Assembly (NCBI GenBank): GCA_017395635.1
Contig: JAFQOE010000018.1
Coordinates: forward strand, 1-38,282
From: Lachnospiraceae bacterium
GTDB taxonomy: Bacteria; Bacillota; Clostridia; Lachnospirales; Lachnospiraceae
Length of the DNA stretch: 38,282 bases
Reading direction: 5' to 3'
A program made the translations under genes and the position numbers. Each line of letters opens with the position of its first letter. Position 1 is the stretch's first letter. This document shows, one piece after another, positions 33,837-38,282 of this stretch. A model generated the notes under the pieces. It had not been told where the DNA came from. It did no database searches and saw only the letters and a list, made by a program, of their open reading frames with translations.

Positions 33837-33967
33837 GCTTTATAAGAAATTTCGTTGAAATTTTCCTATAAAGCAAAAAAATGCTCCGCAAGGATGCGCA
33901 GCTCGCGGAAAAGAAATAAGTCCTTTGGACACCACTCGAGCGCGAAGAGTTTGCAAGCAAACTCTTT
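33831..33967. repeat. R1 element, intact copy B
   Basis: Variable stem: TTTTTTGCTTTATA (33831-33844) pairs with 33867-33880, unrelated in sequence to the stem of copy A apart from the T/A runs. The conserved core 33882-33967 differs from copy A (28170-28255) at only three of 86 positions. The 3' end is the GAGTTTGC/GCAAACTC hairpin. From here to the protease gene (33968-34090) the DNA is AT-rich with no clear feature. Confidence 0.8.
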
Positions 33968-34105
33968 GTTCCTTTATAAAGATAAATGACATTTTCTAGA
34001 AGGAATGGTATAGTATTTTATTGGAAATATATATTAATAAGAATGATATGGTTACGTCTATGAGATTGATAGTGTTAAATAATATAGAAACAGGAGGTAA
34101 TAAGA

Positions 34106-37015
34106 TTGGATATTAGGAATTACACTGTGTTAAAGGAAGAACAGATTGAGGAATTGAATGGAACAGCATACCTTTTGCAACATGATAAGACAAAAGCAAG
34201 AGTTTTGCTTGTGATGAATGATGATACAAATAAGGTATTTAATATTGGCTTTCGTACACCACCATCTGATGATACAGGTGTTGCGCACATTACAGAGCAT
34301 TCTGTTTTGTGCGGGTCTAAGAAATTTCCGGCAAAGGATCCTTTTGTAGAACTTGCCAAGGGTTCACTTAATACTTTTTTGAATGCTATGACTTATCCGG
34401 ATAAAACAATCTATCCGATTGCGTCTGTGAATGATAAGGATTTTCACAATTTGATGGAAGTATATTTGGATGCTGTATTTTATCCAAATACGTATATCAA
34501 TGATAAGATATTAAAGCAGGAAGGCTGGCATTATCATTTAGAAGATGAAAAAGATGATATTACCTATGTAGGGGTTGTATACAATGAAATGAAGGGTGCA
34601 TATTCTTCTGCGGAGCAACAGTTGTTTGATGCAATTCAGACCTCTTTATTACCTGATACGACATATGGATGTGATTCGGGTGGTAATCCTACATCTATTC
34701 CGGATTTAACATATGAAGATTTTTTGAGTTTTCATAAGAAGTATTATCATCCGTCAAACAGTTATATTTATCTGTATGGTGATGTGGATGTGGAGAAGGA
34801 ACTTGCGTTTATAGACGAAGAATATTTGCAGCATTTTGACTATTTGGATGTAGATTCTGAAATTAAAGTCCAAAAAGGTTTTGAAGAAGTGAAAGAAGTT
34901 ACAATGTATTATCCGTTGTCTGATGCAGAAGAGGAAGAGGATAACACTTATTTGAGTTATAACCTTATTATTGGTAATGGCTTGGATCGTTGTGCAGATT
35001 TAACTGCAATGATTTTGGACTATGCATTGATTGATGTACCGGGAGCACCAATTCGTAAAGCGTTGGTGGATGCTGGGATTAGTAATGATGTATTCAGTTC
35101 CTATGAGAACAGCATGTTGCAACCGATGTATTCTATTGTAGCAAAGGGATGTAAAACAGAAGACAAAGAACGTTTTGTTCAGGTTATTGAAGATACTTTG
35201 GCGAAATTAATCCAAGATGGTTTGGAAGAGAGGATGTTAGCGGCATCTTTGAACCATTTTGAATTTAAATATAAAGAGGCGAATTATGGTCGTTATCCAA
35301 AGGGCTTGATGTATGGTTTAAATGCTTTTAATAGCTGGTTGTATGATGATAATGAACCATTCATGTGTTTGAAATATAATCAGGAATTCGAATTTTTGAA
35401 AGCACAGATTGGTACAGATTATTACGCTGATTTCTTAAAAGAACGAGTTCTTGATAATACACATAAGACAATTTTAGTTGGCTTGCCAAAGAAAGGTCTG
35501 AACAAGGAATTAGAGCAGAAAGTAGCAGATAAGTTAAAAGCATATAAAGAAAGCTTGAATACAGAAGAAATTGCTGAACTTGTTCGTCAGACAAAAGAAT
35601 TAGAACAATATCAGTCAGAGCCTTCGACGAAGGAAGATTTGGAAAAGATTCCTATGCTTGAATTAGAAGATATTGGAAAGAAGGCACTCACTCTAAAAAA
35701 TAGAGAATATTCGGTGGTGGGTATTCCTGTGGTGCAACACGATATATTTACAAATGGTATTGCCTATGTAGATTATCATTTTATGATGAATACGGTTCCG
35801 GTTCATTTATTACCTTATGTATCTTTACTTACAGCGCTATATAAAGAAGTGGATACAGAGGAAAGAAGTTATAATGAGCTTGCTAATGAAATTGATTTGA
35901 AGACTGGCGGGATTGGAATTGGTTTAAGTTCTGTTGGTGTGAAGCCGGAGATGGGTGAATACAAAGTATTCTTTACAATTCGCACAAAAGTGTTATACGA
36001 GAATTTGCAGGATGCGTTAGCACTTATGGAAGAGATATTGTTTGATTCTCATGTGACAGATAAGAAGAGAATGAAAGAAATCTTGGGTGAAATGGTTTCA
36101 CAGATGAAAATGAGTATCACAGATAGTGGTCATACAGCAATGGCAAATCGTGCGCTTTCTTATTTTGCGAAAGGGGCATATTTGAAAGAAATTTTAGAAG
36201 GAATTACTTTTTATGAATTTGCCAATGATTTGTATAAGCAATTTGACTTGAAATATGATGAGATTTGTGAAAATCTTCATGCGGCGTTACATGCGATTGC
36301 CAAAACTACCAATTTGGTTGTGTCATATACCGGATTAGAAGATATACAAAATGTGCTTGAAAACGCCTTGTCTTCGCTAAAACAACGCTTTAATAATGAT
36401 ACCAAGGATGTGGTTGAGCAGAAGTTTGATATTCAGATAAAAAATGAAGGTTTTAAAACTGCAAGTAAAGTACAATACGCTGCGCAAGCGGGACGTTTTA
36501 TGGAAAAAGGTGAAAAGTTCAATGCTTCGTTGAATGTATTGCAGGTTATTTTCTCATATGACTATTTGTGGATTAATGTGCGCGTTAAAGGTGGTGCGTA
36601 TGGATGTATGTGTAGTTTTAACCGTGTAGGTGATGGTTGTTTTATGTCGTATCGTGATCCGAATCTTACCAAGACATATAATGTATATAATGCTGCTACA
36701 GAATATGTGAAAAACTTTGATGCATCCGATAGAGATATGTTGAAATACATTATTGGTGCGATTGCGAAGTTAGATACACCTATGACACCGTCTGCAGAGG
36801 GAGCATTTAGTTTTAGCTGCTATTTGTCTGGTGTGTCAGATGCAGATTTGCAAAGTGACAGAGATGCGATTTTGGCAACAGATGTAAATGCAATTCGAGA
36901 CTTAGCACCTTGCATAGAGTCACTTTTGTCATATGATTGTATTGCAGCTTTGGGGGATGAGGATATAATTGCAAAAGAAAAAGCTCTATTTGAAGAAGTA
37001 AAAACTCTAAATTAA
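34106..37015 (+). CDS. M16C metallopeptidase (presequence protease/insulinase type)
   Basis: Large zinc peptidase (969 aa) of the PreP-like M16C group, a closed clamshell that degrades short peptides inside its chamber. The inverted zinc motif is H61-x2-E64-H65 in AHITEHSVLCGS, with the third ligand E161 in VVYNEMKGAYSS. The second half contains the inactive partner domain with the typical SGHTAMANRALSYF and RVKGGAYGCMCSFNR segment, which supplies the Arg/Tyr of the active site. The length fits full PreP. No signal peptide, so probably cytoplasmic peptide turnover. It starts with TTG, 8 bases after AGGAGG. Stands alone, with the DUF4349 lipoprotein gene 68 bp downstream. Confidence 0.93.
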   Translation: MDIRNYTVLKEEQIEELNGTAYLLQHDKTKARVLLVMNDDTNKVFNIGFRTPPSDDTGVAHITEHSVLCGSKKFPAKDPFVELAKGSLNTFLNAMTYPDKTIYPIASVNDKDFHNLMEVYLDAVFYPNTYINDKILKQEGWHYHLEDEKDDITYVGVVYNEMKGAYSSAEQQLFDAIQTSLLPDTTYGCDSGGNPTSIPDLTYEDFLSFHKKYYHPSNSYIYLYGDVDVEKELAFIDEEYLQHFDYLDVDSEIKVQKGFEEVKEVTMYYPLSDAEEEEDNTYLSYNLIIGNGLDRCADLTAMILDYALIDVPGAPIRKALVDAGISNDVFSSYENSMLQPMYSIVAKGCKTEDKERFVQVIEDTLAKLIQDGLEERMLAASLNHFEFKYKEANYGRYPKGLMYGLNAFNSWLYDDNEPFMCLKYNQEFEFLKAQIGTDYYADFLKERVLDNTHKTILVGLPKKGLNKELEQKVADKLKAYKESLNTEEIAELVRQTKELEQYQSEPSTKEDLEKIPMLELEDIGKKALTLKNREYSVVGIPVVQHDIFTNGIAYVDYHFMMNTVPVHLLPYVSLLTALYKEVDTEERSYNELANEIDLKTGGIGIGLSSVGVKPEMGEYKVFFTIRTKVLYENLQDALALMEEILFDSHVTDKKRMKEILGEMVSQMKMSITDSGHTAMANRALSYFAKGAYLKEILEGITFYEFANDLYKQFDLKYDEICENLHAALHAIAKTTNLVVSYTGLEDIQNVLENALSSLKQRFNNDTKDVVEQKFDIQIKNEGFKTASKVQYAAQAGRFMEKGEKFNASLNVLQVIFSYDYLWINVRVKGGAYGCMCSFNRVGDGCFMSYRDPNLTKTYNVYNAATEYVKNFDASDRDMLKYIIGAIAKLDTPMTPSAEGAFSFSCYLSGVSDADLQSDRDAILATDVNAIRDLAPCIESLLSYDCIAALGDEDIIAKEKALFEEVKTLN

Positions 37016-37083
37016 TGCAACACTTTTGATAAATGATATCACTTATTCTATAACAATGCTGATTGTGAAAGGAGAATGTGATT

Positions 37084-38181
37084 ATGAAAACAATGAAAAG
37101 ACAAACAAACAAAAATTTACTGGTGGTAAGCTTGGTACTGATGCTTGTGTGTGGTTTACTGACGGGATGTGCGGCGTCCGAAATGCGCAACGAGTCTGCA
37201 CGTGATTCTGTTTCGTCGGCAGGAGGCTCTGGAATGCAGTCTTATAATATGAATTATTCAATTAAGCAGTCGGAACAATCAGAGGAGTCAAAATCCGTTG
37301 AAATGTCAGAAGGTGCCAGTGATGAAGAGGCTCTTGATGAGGGGAATGGTTCGTCACTTAATAATGCGAACTCGGATAATGGAAAGAATTTGGCTCAGAA
37401 AATTATTAAACGATATGATTACAGGTATGAAACAGAGCATTTTGATGATGCATACGAGTATCTGAAAGGGCAGATTGTAACATATAATGGTTATATTTCT
37501 TCTTCGGAAATTACAGGGTCAAATTATAGTTCGGGTTATCGTACATTGTATTTAACAGCTCGAATTCCTGCTGAAAGTAGCGAGGCATTTGTTTCTGATA
37601 TGGGTCAGCTTGGGGTTGTTGTGCGACAATCTGAATCAGCAGAGGATGTTACGTTACAGTATAGTGACACAGAAAGCAGAATTGAATCTTTAAAGATAGA
37701 ACAGGATAATTTGAATAAGTTATTGGAGCAGGCGGATAGCTTGGAGACGATTATTGCGTTGCAAGATCGATTGACAGAAGTTCGATATGAATTAGAAAGT
37801 TATCAATCGAAGAAGAAATTATATGATAATTTGATTTCTTACAGTACTATAGATATCACTTTAGAGGAAGTTAATTATACGGTGGAACAGGATGATGGAA
37901 CGTTCCTTTCCAGAATTGCAAAAGGACTTGAACGTTCGCTTCGTGATATTGGAGAAGGATTAATTGGTTTTGTTGAGTGGTTCATTATTAATGTTCCGTA
38001 TTTTATTCTCTGGGGAATTATCATTTTTGTTATTGTAAGGGTGGTTCGCGTTTTGAGAAAGAGAAGACGTGATAAAAAGATGAAAAAGCAACAATTAAAG
38101 GAAGAACAACTAAAAGCGAAAGTAGCAACTTTGAATAATGTAGAAAATGTTCAGGTTGGGACAGAGGAAAAGCAAAAGTAA
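37084..38181 (+). CDS. DUF4349 lipoprotein
   Basis: Membrane lipoprotein (365 aa). A basic start and hydrophobic core lead to the lipobox LLTGC (about residues 26-30), then a Ser/Glu/Asn-rich spacer to about residue 100. The DUF4349 domain (about 105-270) follows: [40 protein letters not shown], and a coiled coil ([36 protein letters not shown]). A membrane span (about 300-325) and a strongly basic cytoplasmic tail come last. It is thus anchored at both ends. Function of DUF4349 is not known to me. ATG 37084 is chosen, 8 bases after AAGGAGA. era follows after 10 bp, so they are likely co-transcribed. Confidence 0.85.
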   Translation: MKTMKRQTNKNLLVVSLVLMLVCGLLTGCAASEMRNESARDSVSSAGGSGMQSYNMNYSIKQSEQSEESKSVEMSEGASDEEALDEGNGSSLNNANSDNGKNLAQKIIKRYDYRYETEHFDDAYEYLKGQIVTYNGYISSSEITGSNYSSGYRTLYLTARIPAESSEAFVSDMGQLGVVVRQSESAEDVTLQYSDTESRIESLKIEQDNLNKLLEQADSLETIIALQDRLTEVRYELESYQSKKKLYDNLISYSTIDITLEEVNYTVEQDDGTFLSRIAKGLERSLRDIGEGLIGFVEWFIINVPYFILWGIIIFVIVRVVRVLRKRRRDKKMKKQQLKEEQLKAKVATLNNVENVQVGTEEKQK

Positions 38182-38191
38182 AGGAGATAAA

Positions 38192-38282
38192 ATGAGAGGA
38201 TTTAAGTCGGGATTTGTAACAATTATTGGAAGGCCGAATGTGGGAAAGTCTACATTGATGAATCATTTGATTAGTCAGAAAA
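38192..38282 (+). CDS. era: GTPase Era, N-terminal fragment (runs off the window)
   Basis: Only the first 30 codons are present: [20 protein letters not shown] then [19 protein letters not shown] is the G1 loop, and the opening [19 protein letters not shown] is diagnostic for Era, a ribosome-assembly GTPase that binds the 3' end of 16S rRNA. AAGGAGATAAAATG gives a strong start. The gene is cut by the window edge, not truncated in nature as far as can be seen. Confidence 0.92.
   Translation, partial: MRGFKSGFVTIIGRPNVGKSTLMNHLISQK

Noticed and set aside
28118-33967. CRISPR-like array from the R1 copies
   Set aside because: Copies are kilobases apart, 86 bp long and behind different terminators; there is no regular spacing and no cas gene.

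Overview
The window reads as a chromosomal segment of a low-GC, strictly anaerobic Firmicute, most likely a Lachnospiraceae relative. The support is an AT-rich sequence with strong AGGAGG-type ribosome binding sites and some GTG/TTG starts, an [FeFe]-hydrogenase-like protein, rubrerythrin, a Re-type citrate synthase paired with NADP-isocitrate dehydrogenase, the long clostridial form of PyrF followed by PyrK/PyrD1B, and tRNA genes without an encoded CCA. The genus cannot be fixed from sequence alone. I see no prophage, insertion sequence or CRISPR array; it is mostly housekeeping DNA carrying several small repeat families.

Layout: 1-1.2 kb holds two minus-strand genes of unknown function. 1.3-3.8 kb holds glgB and a PAP2 phosphatase, facing an alaA-type aminotransferase (4.1-5.3 kb) across a strong terminator and a long nested inverted repeat. 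5.5-9.2 kb is a YtrA-type GntR regulator with an ABC ATPase and two membrane proteins, controlled by a promoter that carries an 11-bp-arm palindrome. 9.5-12.3 kb holds the hydrogenase-like protein, a tiny membrane protein with a sortase-like QTGDNS motif, and an AEC transporter. 12.7-15.4 kb holds Re-citrate synthase and icd, two of the three steps of the oxidative route to 2-oxoglutarate. 15.5-18.9 kb (minus) holds a shortened HicB-like gene, an ABC-F protein and serine acetyltransferase. 19.2-22.7 kb holds cheX-guaB, rubrerythrin and a Nudix hydrolase. 22.7-26.2 kb is the pyrF-pyrK-pyrD-pyrE operon behind a possible leader attenuator. 26.3-28 kb holds two small proteins and a 5'-truncated binding-protein/permease fusion. 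28.4-30.95 kb encodes a TetM/EF-G-like GTPase fused to a Rae1/YacP-like NYN nuclease domain. 31-38.3 kb holds maf, a transglutaminase-like protein with a DUF1700 protein, tRNA-Val and tRNA-Met, an M16C protease, a DUF4349 lipoprotein and the start of era.

The strongest candidate for an undescribed system is the GTPase-nuclease fusion. TetM-like factors enter the ribosomal A site, and Rae1 of Bacillus subtilis is known to cut mRNA in that site, so the fusion could be a one-protein ribosome-targeted mRNA cleavage factor. The second is a family of structured repeats (R1) that follow intrinsic terminators: two copies 83/86 identical in their core plus one decayed copy. Each intact copy is preceded by a different stem that reuses the terminator's T-tract. 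Two further repeat families (R2, R3) each have one full and one reduced copy, and the R2 pair shows a deletion between short direct repeats.
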